Source of the DNA: Bacteroidota bacterium
GTDB taxonomy: Bacteria > Bacteroidota > Bacteroidia > Flavobacteriales > Weeksellaceae
NCBI GenBank assembly: GCA_023433225.1
Contig: JAEZDQ010000181.1
Location: 1-16,479 of the forward strand
Length of the DNA stretch: 16,479 nt
Reading direction: 5' to 3'
This document shows, in pieces, positions 6,903-14,500 of this stretch. Numbering within the stretch: the first letter of the stretch is position 1; the number at the start of each line of letters is the position of its first letter. The position numbers were made by a program, and so were the translations under genes. The notes beneath the pieces are model-generated. The model worked only from the letters and a program-made list of their open reading frames with translations, searched no databases and was not told where the DNA came from.

Positions 6903-8663
6903 TTGTTGAGCATTTATTTATCGAAAGCCAAATTCCTCTTTACCGGGTTTTTCTTTTGGTTTTATATTTTTTTGTCGGCTCAAACCCAAGGACAAGACTA
7001 CCAATCGATTGCCAATAAGTCTTACGGAGAAATACATTCTTTTTTATTTGATAATTTCCACAATACTTCCAAGATTTACAGTTCCGATTCCGCCGATTAT
7101 TTCCGGGAAGTGGATAAATTAAGAATGGCGGCGGAAAAAGTCAATAACAGGGCGTTGGTTTTGGAAAGCCGTTTTTTGAGGTTCCTTTATTTATCTTCCC
7201 AAAACTATCCGGATTATTTAAAAGAGCTGAAGGCATTTTTGGAAACCGTTGACGAAGCAGGGATTCCCTATCTTCAAGGAAGAGTGAGGCAAGCATTGGG
7301 ACTGCATTATTTTCATCACCAAAACAATTATGGCAAAGCTTTTATGTACATGACGGAGTCCTATCCATTCCTGAAGGATATCCCCTTGGAAGAATTGCCC
7401 GATAAACAGGAGTTGTTGTACAACATCGGCTATGTTTATTACAATATCGGTTATGCGTTTAAAGCAATCCAGTTTTTTGAGGAGGCCGAAATTTTGGATA
7501 ATACTTATTACAAATCTTTAAAGTGCAATATCATCAATGCCAAAGGTTTAATTTACGAAGCGAGGGGAAACAACCGAAAAGCGTCGGAATATTTCCATGA
7601 AGCGATAAAGGAAGCCCAGAGAATCAACCATCCCGTTTGGTTAAGGATTTCCCAAGACAATCTTTCTGTCTTGTTGTTCAAAGAGAAAAAATACGATGAA
7701 GCCAAAGTGCTCCTTACTTCACCTCCCCTACTCAGCCCGGAAGACACCGAAGAGTTCGTAGAGATTGAAAGCAGGCGTTTGACTTTTCTGGCTGAAATCG
7801 CGGTCGCAAAGGAAAATTGGGATGAACTTTCCGCAATTACGCAAAAAATCAAAAATCTCCCTCAATGGGAATTCAAAGTGCCCCTGAAAAGCCGAAAAGA
7901 CATTTACCGTTTGCTGGCAACCGACCAGAAACAGCAATTAAATTTCGAAAAAGCATCCTTGTACAGCGATACGGCTTTGGTTTTGGCGACGCAGTATTTC
8001 GAGTTGAAAAGCAATGAGGGGCTAAAATTGGCGTTGGAAAAGGAAAGAATCGATTTTGTGCTCGATCAAAAAAACCAAGCTGCACACCAGAAAAAACTGA
8101 ACCTGATTACGGTTGTTTCCTTGTTGATTATTTTGGGGTTGATTCTGGCGATTTCTATCATTCTATTCCGCAGGCAAAAAGGTATTTACAAAAAGAAAAG
8201 GAAAAAAGTGGAGCACGAATTGGTCGAATCCAAGGTAAAATTAGAAGAACTTGTTCGTGATATCAATAACAAGAACAAGGAAGTGCAAGCGTTTGAAGAG
8301 GAACTCCAACAACTTTATAATGAAATTAACAAGGATGATTCCCGCATCAATGAAAAACAAAAAACATTGGAAGACTTGCTTTCAAAACCCATTTTAACGG
8401 ACACCAAATGGGTTGTATTTAAACGGGCATTCGACCGGGTTTACCCGGATTATTACCAAAAAATACAAGCTGCCATCCCGAATATTTCACCTGCCGAAAC
8501 CCGGTATATGTACTTGCGGAAGTTGAACCTTACGGCCAAAGAAATTGCTTACGTGCTTGGAATTTCACAAGGTTCCATCCGACAATATAAACACCGAATC
8601 AGGACTAAAATCCAATTGGAATCGGCGATTGACTTGGAGGAATTCCTCGATAACATTCAATGA
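6903..8663 (+). CDS. Membrane-anchored TPR protein with C-terminal LuxR-like HTH
   Basis: This is a probable signal-responsive transcriptional regulator of a type frequent in Bacteroidota. The 586 residues divide into a signal peptide or anchor (about 7-27), a helical TPR region (about 30-390), a membrane helix (400-422), a basic, charged coiled coil (425-495) and a C-terminal HTH (about 528-580). The TPR units are best seen at YNIGYVYYNIGYAFKAIQFF and GLIYEARGNNRKASEYF. The HTH reads SPAETRYMYLRKLNLTAKEI, then AYVLGISQGSIRQYKHRIRTKI. The TPRs would be periplasmic and the HTH cytoplasmic. No receiver or kinase domain is present, so the signal is unknown. The start is TTG at 6903: a TAA is in frame four codons before it, and a second TTG follows at once (6906). 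The downstream repeats and miniprotein could be its targets, but nothing in the sequence proves this. Confidence 0.82.
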   Translation: MLSIYLSKAKFLFTGFFFWFYIFLSAQTQGQDYQSIANKSYGEIHSFLFDNFHNTSKIYSSDSADYFREVDKLRMAAEKVNNRALVLESRFLRFLYLSSQNYPDYLKELKAFLETVDEAGIPYLQGRVRQALGLHYFHHQNNYGKAFMYMTESYPFLKDIPLEELPDKQELLYNIGYVYYNIGYAFKAIQFFEEAEILDNTYYKSLKCNIINAKGLIYEARGNNRKASEYFHEAIKEAQRINHPVWLRISQDNLSVLLFKEKKYDEAKVLLTSPPLLSPEDTEEFVEIESRRLTFLAEIAVAKENWDELSAITQKIKNLPQWEFKVPLKSRKDIYRLLATDQKQQLNFEKASLYSDTALVLATQYFELKSNEGLKLALEKERIDFVLDQKNQAAHQKKLNLITVVSLLIILGLILAISIILFRRQKGIYKKKRKKVEHELVESKVKLEELVRDINNKNKEVQAFEEELQQLYNEINKDDSRINEKQKTLEDLLSKPILTDTKWVVFKRAFDRVYPDYYQKIQAAIPNISPAETRYMYLRKLNLTAKEIAYVLGISQGSIRQYKHRIRTKIQLESAIDLEEFLDNIQ

Positions 8664-8741
8664 AATCTTCAAACTGCTGATTTAACCTATCTATTCAATA
8701 AATATTAATTCACTGATAATAAGTTCGTTGAGAGCCAAAAT

Positions 8742-8776
8742 AAAGCGTTAATGTTTTTGTAACGCTTTTGTAACGC
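8742..8776. repeat. Tandem 11-bp repeat TTTTGTAACGC with an inverted half-copy
   Basis: Two perfect head-to-tail copies of TTTTGTAACGC occupy 8755-8765 and 8766-8776, so they recur at one helical turn. Upstream, AAAGCGTTA (8742-8750) is the exact reverse complement of TAACGCTTT (8760-8768), giving a 9-bp stem with a 9-nt loop. Same-face spacing suggests an operator or activator site for the miniprotein starting 66 bp downstream. The hairpin, followed by TTG rather than a T-run, could instead be a weak terminator for the TPR gene. The rest of the 178-bp gap holds only AT-rich sequence and a near-match -7 element (TATTTTG, 8809-8815). Confidence 0.6.
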
Positions 8777-8841
8777 CCTAAAAACAGCCTGTTCGGGGAA
8801 TTTGAGCTTATTTTGTAATGTAAAAATTCTAAATCAACTTT

Positions 8842-9069
8842 ATGACAATTAAACCTAACCTACTTTTATGTTTATGGCTACTGTTGATTGGCCCCAGCCT
8901 TTTGGCAGGTAGCTTTACCGAAAACGCTCAGGAAGATTCCATGACTTATGTACTCATTTTATTTCTGCTAATGGACATTTTTTTGGGTTTTATATTGGTT
9001 TTTGGCAAGGTCAAATGGAAGCGAAAGAAACACAGGAGCTTTCATTATATAAAGTCCCACTACCTATGA
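8842..9069 (+). CDS. 75-residue membrane miniprotein, unrecognised
   Basis: I do not recognise this protein. It has a signal-peptide-like N-terminus (hydrophobic 7-22, with LLAG-S as a plausible cut at 23), a short acidic linker (25-33, TENAQEDS) and a strong membrane helix (35-55). A strongly basic tail follows (56-68, with KVKWKRKKHR). The positive-inside rule puts the tail in the cytoplasm, so the mature form would be a single-pass protein of about 52 residues with its N-terminus outside. It looks real: it has an ATG start, its own upstream region with ordered repeats, and a strong terminator 15 bp after the stop. Its job is unknown; a small membrane-bound regulator or stress protein would fit, but this is a guess. 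Confidence 0.65.
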   Translation: MTIKPNLLLCLWLLLIGPSLLAGSFTENAQEDSMTYVLILFLLMDIFLGFILVFGKVKWKRKKHRSFHYIKSHYL

Positions 9070-9083
9070 ATTTTTACCTAAGA

Positions 9084-9114
9084 AAAGAGCGGCTTTGAAA
9101 GCCGCTCTTTATTT
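9084..9114. terminator. Bidirectional intrinsic terminator
   Basis: AAAGAGCGGC (9084-9093) and GCCGCTCTTT (9101-9110) form a perfect 10-bp GC-rich stem with a TTTGAAA loop that is itself self-complementary. ATTTT follows on the plus strand and TTTTCTTAGG on the minus strand. It sits between the miniprotein stop at 9069 and the M16 peptidase stop at 9140, so it probably serves both converging genes. Confidence 0.88.
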
Positions 9115-9139
9115 TAATTCCTAAATTAGTTCTAAAGGA

Positions 9140-12052
9140 TTAATATCCGAACAATTCTTCCAAAGAAAGTTCCTGCACTTCACCGAATTTCTGAACCGCT
9201 TCCCAATCCAGATTCTCTTTTTTACCGATTAAACCCACATTGAATTCTTTTCCTTTGATGTGTTGGGTAAAAAAGTTTTCCAAATCGCCGATGGTCATTG
9301 TCTTGGTTTTGGTATAAATGTCTTTGTTGATGTCGTAATCAATTGCCTTATCCTGCAAGTTCAGCCAATAAAAGAAAATACCGGCTTTGGTATAACGCTG
9401 GGTTGCAATTTGCTTCAAGGCCGCGTTTCGGGAATTCAAAAACTGGTTTTCCGCTTTGGGCATATTGGTCATCAGCTCCTTCATGGCTTCTACCGCTTGG
9501 GGTAATTTATTGGCCTGCGTGCCCACATAAGCGTTCACGTAATTGTATTTACCAATCTGTCCCGCATTGGAATAAAAACAATAAGCGGAATAAGCCAATG
9601 ATTTGGACTCTCTTATTTCCTGGAAAACGATAGAGGACAAACCGGATCCGAAATATTCATTGAAAATAGCTGAAGACGGAAGCAAGTTCTTATCAAAAAG
9701 GTTTTCTCGGGACCGCAATGAAATCTCGGCTTGAACCATGTCGTAAGGTGCAAAATAAACTTTTCCGTCTGTGGCCGGTTGAGGGTATTCTTTGGGAACG
9801 GGGATGGTTTTGCCTGAGCCAAAATTATGGTATTGGCTCAAAGCATTTTTGGTAGCAGCCAAATCGTTTCCATAATAGAAAATCTGGTGCGGGTAATTCA
9901 GGAAATCCCGGATGATGGCAACCAATTCATCGGGATGAATCGCGCGGAGTTCTTCTTCGGTCAATTGGTCTCTGAAACGGCTTTCAGAGCCGTACATTAC
10001 ATATTGGTTCAATGCATTTTGGATACTGTTTTTTTGGGTTTTCGCATCCCTTCTTCCTTTGAGGATTTTTTCTACGTAATTTTCATAAGCCTTCGGATCC
10101 GCTTTTACATGGGCGAGCAAATGTTCAAAAAGTTGAATCCCTTCTCCCAGATTTTCCTGTAAACCGCTGATGTAAACAAAGGAGCGGTAACTTCCGGTCC
10201 CGACGCCGTAGTTGATACCCAATTTATAGAATTCCTTTTTAATTTCCTCGGGTGTGTATTGGCCGGTTCCCAAATAATCCAAATAATTAATCGCTAATGA
10301 AAGCTTTTTATCGTGGTCAGAACCCATTTCGGTGATGTAATAAACCTGCGACAGGTTATTGGTTTTGTTTTCGATAAATGAAAACGGAGCATTTTTCAGC
10401 GTTTCCCGGTGAATGGATTTCTCGAAATCCACGAATTCAGGTTGGATTTCCTCCACCTTTAATTGCTGGAAATCCTTGTAGAATACAGATTCGTTTTCGC
10501 GGTTTAAATTGATTGGCGTAATGCCCGGGTTCTCTACACGAACCAAGTTTTTATTTTCGCCTTGTCTTTTGTAAACCACCACATAATTGTCTTTGTAATT
10601 TTCATTTGCGAACTGAACAATGTCTGCTTTGGTGAATTTAGAAAGTTCATCCAGATCGGCGACGATTTCCGCCCAACTTTGTTCTTGGATAAAGGAATTG
10701 TACATTTCACTTGCCAACCAGTCTGCGTTTTCAAGGATTTGTTCTCGTTGTTTTTTAAAGTCATTGATAACCGCTTGGAGCATCCAGTCTTCAAATTCCC
10801 CTTTTTTAATTTTTTCAATTTCAGCCAAAATCAAATCTTTTACTTGGTCGAGCGTTTGGCCTTCTTTGGGCATTCCGGTAAAAATGTGAGCGGTATAATC
10901 TTTCATGATTTGGGGCGATGCGCCTGCGTATTGAGCGGTTTGTTGCTGGTTGATGTTCAAATCGATTAAACCCGCCGTACTATTGCTCAAAAGCATATCC
11001 ATCAAACGTACGAGTTGGCCGTCCTTGGTTTTCGTCCCACCCAATCTGTACGCAAACTGAATCCTTTCTGCCGAAGGGCTTGACACCTCTACTTTTTTGA
11101 TTCCTTTTAGCGGAGATTCATTGGCTAAATAACGCTTCGGCTCAGGGCCTTTCTTGAAATTCCCAAAATACTGATCGACCAGTTGAATGGCTCTGTCAAA
11201 TTCCAAATCACCCACCAAAACGACCGCCATATTATTAGGAACATAATATTCATGGAAATAATTTTCAATCGCTTCCAGAGAAGGGTTTTTCAAATGCTCG
11301 GAAGTCCCGATGGTCGTTTGGGTTCCGTAATGACTGTCGGGAAACAAATTCTCCATCAAGGCATAATGCATCAGCCGGAAATCACTGTCCTGACCGCGGT
11401 TGAATTCTTCATATACCGCCTCCAGTTCGGTGTGGAATAAGCGTAAAACCAATTCGGAAAACCTTTCTGATTCGATGACCATCCATTTCTCCAATTCATT
11501 GGAAGGAATGTTATTTTTATAAACCGTTTCGTCGAACCAAGTATGGGCATTGGTTCCGCTGGCGCCTAAGGACGAAATCATTTTGTCATATTCGTTTGCG
11601 ACCGCGTATTGCGAAGCCAGATTGGAAATGGAATCGATTTGTTTGTAAATTGTTTTTTTCTTGTCCGGATTGGTTTCTGCCTTATGCGATTCATACAAAT
11701 CTGAAATCTGCTTCAGCAAAACCTTTTCTTTGTCCCAATCGTGCGAACCTATTTTTGAAGTCCCCTTGAAAAGCATGTGTTCCAGATAATGGGCCAGTCC
11801 TGTATTGTCCTCCGGATCGTTATTAGAGCCGGTTCTTACGGGAATATAAGTTTGGATCCTCGGTTCGTCTTTATTTTGAGCCAAATAAACTTTCAGCCCA
11901 TTGGGCAAAGTATAAACCCTTGTTTTGGAAGGGTCATTTTCGACGGTTTCGTATGTATAACCGTTTTTGTCTTGGTGGGTGGTTGTCTTGAATTGCGCCA
12001 GAATAGGTAACGACAAAACCAGACACCCGATGAATGTAAGCTTTTTGATCAT
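9140..12052 (-). CDS. Two-domain M16 family zinc metallopeptidase
   Basis: This exported peptidase has 970 residues and a signal peptide (1-19, ending PILAQ). The active N-terminal half has the inverted zinc motif HYLEH at 88-92, with Glu91 as the base. By alignment with pitrilysin, Glu216 (in AVYEEFNRG) is the third zinc ligand and Glu209 the helper glutamate. The stretch from HYLEH to Glu216 is about 47 residues longer than in pitrilysin, with a Lys-rich helical insert at about 102-155. The second half (about 545-960) lacks HxxEH and is the catalytically inactive partner. It keeps the substrate-binding Arg...Tyr pair typical of the family at R814/Y821 (EIRESKSLAYSAY). It would degrade peptides in the periplasm or at the outer membrane; the substrate is unknown. 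The ATG at 12052 follows a TATATTTG element by about 20 bp. It stands alone and is divergent from the sigma-factor operon. Confidence 0.95.
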   Translation of the reverse strand: MIKKLTFIGCLVLSLPILAQFKTTTHQDKNGYTYETVENDPSKTRVYTLPNGLKVYLAQNKDEPRIQTYIPVRTGSNNDPEDNTGLAHYLEHMLFKGTSKIGSHDWDKEKVLLKQISDLYESHKAETNPDKKKTIYKQIDSISNLASQYAVANEYDKMISSLGASGTNAHTWFDETVYKNNIPSNELEKWMVIESERFSELVLRLFHTELEAVYEEFNRGQDSDFRLMHYALMENLFPDSHYGTQTTIGTSEHLKNPSLEAIENYFHEYYVPNNMAVVLVGDLEFDRAIQLVDQYFGNFKKGPEPKRYLANESPLKGIKKVEVSSPSAERIQFAYRLGGTKTKDGQLVRLMDMLLSNSTAGLIDLNINQQQTAQYAGASPQIMKDYTAHIFTGMPKEGQTLDQVKDLILAEIEKIKKGEFEDWMLQAVINDFKKQREQILENADWLASEMYNSFIQEQSWAEIVADLDELSKFTKADIVQFANENYKDNYVVVYKRQGENKNLVRVENPGITPINLNRENESVFYKDFQQLKVEEIQPEFVDFEKSIHRETLKNAPFSFIENKTNNLSQVYYITEMGSDHDKKLSLAINYLDYLGTGQYTPEEIKKEFYKLGINYGVGTGSYRSFVYISGLQENLGEGIQLFEHLLAHVKADPKAYENYVEKILKGRRDAKTQKNSIQNALNQYVMYGSESRFRDQLTEEELRAIHPDELVAIIRDFLNYPHQIFYYGNDLAATKNALSQYHNFGSGKTIPVPKEYPQPATDGKVYFAPYDMVQAEISLRSRENLFDKNLLPSSAIFNEYFGSGLSSIVFQEIRESKSLAYSAYCFYSNAGQIGKYNYVNAYVGTQANKLPQAVEAMKELMTNMPKAENQFLNSRNAALKQIATQRYTKAGIFFYWLNLQDKAIDYDINKDIYTKTKTMTIGDLENFFTQHIKGKEFNVGLIGKKENLDWEAVQKFGEVQELSLEELFGY

Positions 12053-12072
12053 TTCTGAATTTTAAAATTTCT

Positions 12073-12080
12073 CAAATATA
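12073..12080 (-). promoter_or_regulatory. -7 promoter element for the M16 peptidase gene
   Basis: The minus strand reads TATATTTG (12080-12073), an exact TAnnTTTG match. Transcription would begin near 12066 and leave a leader of about 14 nt before the ATG at 12052. A TTG five bases upstream is too close to be the -33 box. Confidence 0.5.
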
Positions 12081-12125
12081 ATCAACTCTTTAAAAACAGA
12101 AATTTTAATTTTTTTTTGACATCAT

Positions 12126-12151
12126 GCAACTTTTTAGATTGCTCGGTTGTC
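12126..12151 (+). promoter_or_regulatory. Candidate ECF-sigma promoter (GCAAC-18-GTC)
   Basis: GCAAC at 12126-12130 and GTC at 12149-12151 (within TTGTCTTATACATAG) are separated by 18 bp. An AAC-containing -35 box with a short -10 box such as GTC is typical of ECF sigma factors, and no TAnnTTTG element precedes this operon. The likely start, near 12158, lies just upstream of the sigma gene, suggesting autoregulation. This is inferred from motif form only. Confidence 0.5.
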
Positions 12152-12173
12152 TTATACATAGAAAATCATAAGT

Positions 12174-12734
12174 TTGAAAACAATTTTCATCCATAGAAAA
12201 TCTACTGTGTACGAACTCCTTCCCAAGCTCAGGCAGCAGGACAGAGCTGCCCAAAAAGAAGTATATGACGTTTTTGCGCCTAAAATGCTTGGCGTTTGCA
12301 GAAATTATATATCTGATGTTCACTATGCGGAAGATGTAATGATCAAAGCCTTTTTCAAAGTGTTCCAAAACGTAGGTTCATTTAAATCCGAAGGCAGTTT
12401 CGAAGGATGGATTCGTCGCATTATGGTCAATGAAAGCCTGACTTTTCTGAGACTGAACAAAAGTTTGATCTATCTGGAAGAAGATAAGATTTCGGAAGAA
12501 CCGGCAGAATACGAAGAAGATTTAGACGAGATTGATGTCCAGGAATTACTGGACGGGCTACCGGAAAGCTACCGGGCTGTGTTCAACCTGCATGTGCTGG
12601 AAGAATATTCACATAAGGAAATCTCGAAAATCCTGAACATTTCCGAAACCACATCGAAAACGCAGTTATTCAGAGCTAAAAAAAAGTTGAAAGAGATGAT
12701 TTTAAAGAAAAAACAGATTCAAAATGAAAACTAA
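12174..12734 (+). CDS. RNA polymerase ECF-type sigma-70 factor
   Basis: The protein is 186 residues or slightly shorter. Region 2 spans about 26-95 (EVYDVFAPKMLGVCRNYI, then AEDVMIKAFFKVF and GWIRRIMVNESLTFLR), covering core-RNAP binding and -10 recognition. An acidic linker follows (about 101-122). Region 4 lies at about 122-176 (LLDGLPESYRAVFNLHVLEE, then SHKEISKILNISETTSKTQLFRAKKKLKE), an HTH that reads the -35 box. There is no region 1.1 or 3, as expected for ECF factors. No in-frame ATG lies at the N-terminus: the candidates are TTG at 12174 and GTG at 12207. TTG is used here, but GTG gives the more usual short N-terminus (VYELLPKLRQQD). The anti-sigma-like gene overlaps its end by 11 bp, a classic coupled arrangement. 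Confidence 0.93.
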   Translation: MKTIFIHRKSTVYELLPKLRQQDRAAQKEVYDVFAPKMLGVCRNYISDVHYAEDVMIKAFFKVFQNVGSFKSEGSFEGWIRRIMVNESLTFLRLNKSLIYLEEDKISEEPAEYEEDLDEIDVQELLDGLPESYRAVFNLHVLEEYSHKEISKILNISETTSKTQLFRAKKKLKEMILKKKQIQNEN

Positions 12735-13395
12735 TATTTCCCAACATATCAAAACCCAACTCAGCGAAAGAAAACTGACACCTTCTGAAGATTCTTGGGA
12801 AAAGCTTTCGCAAATGATGAATGAGGAAAAATCCCAGTCCCAAAAAAACAACCGTTTCCCAAAATGGTGGACTTTCGGGATTGCCGCTTCTGCTATAATT
12901 TTTTTTTCTGTTATGGTGATCAATTCCTTTTGGCAAACGGAAATTAATATGATACAAATCGTGGATACACAAAAAATTTCATCTGAAATTACGACAGAAA
13001 AAAATGTCATTATTCCTGAAGAAATTCAAGCGGAAAAAGTTGAAGTTCCGCGTGAAAACTCCATCAATCCACCCCAATTGGCGGAATCAAATTTAAAACC
13101 TAAAAATAAAATCAAATTCGAGCAAGAAGTAAAAACCATTCAAATTCAACACCCTAAAGAAAAACTCACGAACCCTGAGTTCATTTCACCCGAAGCGAAA
13201 ATGCCTGAAATTAAGGAACAAGAAATCGCCCTGATTTCAACACCGGAAACGGAAGCAGAAACGGAAAAGCAAAAAAAATATGCGGATCCTAATATGTTGC
13301 TGTATTCGGTGGAGTTTAAAGAAGCGGTTACCGAAACCAAAAATGAGAGATCCCGACTGGTAATTATCGATTTCAATCAAAAAATCAAAAACTAA
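12724..13395 (+). CDS. Single-pass membrane protein, probable anti-sigma factor
   Basis: The protein has 223 residues. A cytoplasmic N-terminus of about 48 residues carries LSERKLTPSEDSWEKLSQMM (13-32), a pattern I associate with Bacteroidota anti-sigma-like proteins. One membrane helix follows (about 49-67). The periplasmic part, about 155 residues, is rich in Lys, Glu, Pro and Gln and contains repeated EIKEQE/ETEAETEKQ stretches; it looks extended or disordered and has no domain I recognise. The ATG at 12724 lies inside the sigma gene, so translation is probably coupled and the two proteins made in balance. The role is inferred: it would hold the sigma factor at the membrane until a periplasmic or outer-membrane signal releases it. 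No zinc-type HxxxCxxC anti-sigma motif is present, so it is not a ZAS-type protein. Confidence 0.7.
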   Translation: MKTNISQHIKTQLSERKLTPSEDSWEKLSQMMNEEKSQSQKNNRFPKWWTFGIAASAIIFFSVMVINSFWQTEINMIQIVDTQKISSEITTEKNVIIPEEIQAEKVEVPRENSINPPQLAESNLKPKNKIKFEQEVKTIQIQHPKEKLTNPEFISPEAKMPEIKEQEIALISTPETEAETEKQKKYADPNMLLYSVEFKEAVTETKNERSRLVIIDFNQKIKN

Positions 13396-13412
13396 CAATT
13401 AATATTTTAAAG

Positions 13413-14465
13413 ATGAAAAAAATTCTCTTAATGGGATTATTATGCTTCATCAGCATGGAATCCCTTGCGCAAAAAATCAAAGTAGATTTCAACGAAACAA
13501 ATGATTATGAACCCATCAGTGCTCTCGTAAAGGATAAAATCGAGGACTATGCATTTGAAATCCGTAAAATCGTCATTGACGAGAAAATTCTGATGAATGA
13601 AGAAATTTCAAACCTCGACGAACAAGTAAAAAACAATTTAATTTCCGAATCCGATGCTGAAGGCCGAAAAAAAGAAATTTCAGAGAAATATTCTGGTAAA
13701 ATAAATGAAAGAATCGGAGCCCTTGATTTTGACTTGGATGAAATCATCAAAAAACAGGTTGAATATACCATCTTGAACACGGATGTGGAAAAATTAGCCG
13801 AAGAAAAATACCACCATTCACTCGAAGAAAAATACAAATCCAAACATGAAGTAACCGGCTATCTTTCTTATGGGGTCATGCATTTTGCAGATGGTGATAA
13901 TGAAATGCTCAATAAACATTTAGGCTATTCAAGCGGTATTGACGCCGGTTTTATTTACCATAAGCAATTCAACAGAACCAGTCCGTGGGAGTTCATTTCG
14001 GGCGTCTATTTTTCATGGCGAACCTTGAGATTTGACGATGATTATATGATCAACCGCTCAGGAGAGGGAGAAGTAAATTTAATCCGATACAACCAAAATT
14101 TGGAGAAAAGCAAACTGAGATCTACCTACCTGATGATTCCTGTCGGGATTAAATTCAACATTTCGCCGTTGCAAAAAGTAAATGAAGAATTTTCTTACAG
14201 AAATATTGACAAAGGATTTGGGATTGGGGCAAATCTATATGGCGGATTCAGGATTTCCAAAAACAACATCGTAAAAGGCGAAGACATCAGCCACCGCGAG
14301 AAGGATACCAATTATAATTTAAGCCCGTTTGTGTATGGCGCACAAGTAACTTTGAGCATCGACAATGTCAATTTCTTTGTTCGCCAAGATCTGAGTCCTT
14401 ATTTCGAAGAAAATACTTTTGACGACAGAAAAATGCTGCAATTCGGAATTAATTTCGGATTCTAA
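13413..14465 (+). CDS. Outer-membrane beta-barrel protein with helical periplasmic domain
   Basis: This 350-residue protein has a signal peptide (1-19, MKKILLMGLLCFISMESLAQ with the cut at or near Ala19). Residues 20-143 are charged and almost wholly helical, with Lys/Glu-rich heptad-like stretches at 35-140; this would be periplasmic. Residues 144-350 alternate polar and aromatic strands (TGYLSYGVMHF, IDAGFIYHKQF, FISGVYFSWRTLRF, TYLMIPVGIKFNI, FGIGANLYGGFRI, PFVYGAQVTLSI, NFFVRQDLSPYF). The protein ends FGINFGF, with the C-terminal Phe expected of barrels inserted by BAM. About eight strands are plausible. It is third in the sigma/anti-sigma operon, 17 bp after the anti-sigma gene, and a strong terminator follows. 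It could be the sensor that signals to the anti-sigma or simply its regulated product. I recognise no named family. Confidence 0.75.
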   Translation: MKKILLMGLLCFISMESLAQKIKVDFNETNDYEPISALVKDKIEDYAFEIRKIVIDEKILMNEEISNLDEQVKNNLISESDAEGRKKEISEKYSGKINERIGALDFDLDEIIKKQVEYTILNTDVEKLAEEKYHHSLEEKYKSKHEVTGYLSYGVMHFADGDNEMLNKHLGYSSGIDAGFIYHKQFNRTSPWEFISGVYFSWRTLRFDDDYMINRSGEGEVNLIRYNQNLEKSKLRSTYLMIPVGIKFNISPLQKVNEEFSYRNIDKGFGIGANLYGGFRISKNNIVKGEDISHREKDTNYNLSPFVYGAQVTLSIDNVNFFVRQDLSPYFEENTFDDRKMLQFGINFGF

Positions 14466-14500
14466 AAACCGGAGATTAAACTCAATTTAATATTATCAAT

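Noticed and set aside
8742..8776. CRISPR-like array from the repeated TTTTGTAACGC
   Set aside because: There are only two abutting 11-bp units with no spacers, and no cas genes are present.
10562..10969. 135-codon plus-strand frame inside the M16 peptidase gene
   Set aside because: It is antisense to a well-supported peptidase gene, with Phe/Ile-rich shadow composition and no own promoter or domain.
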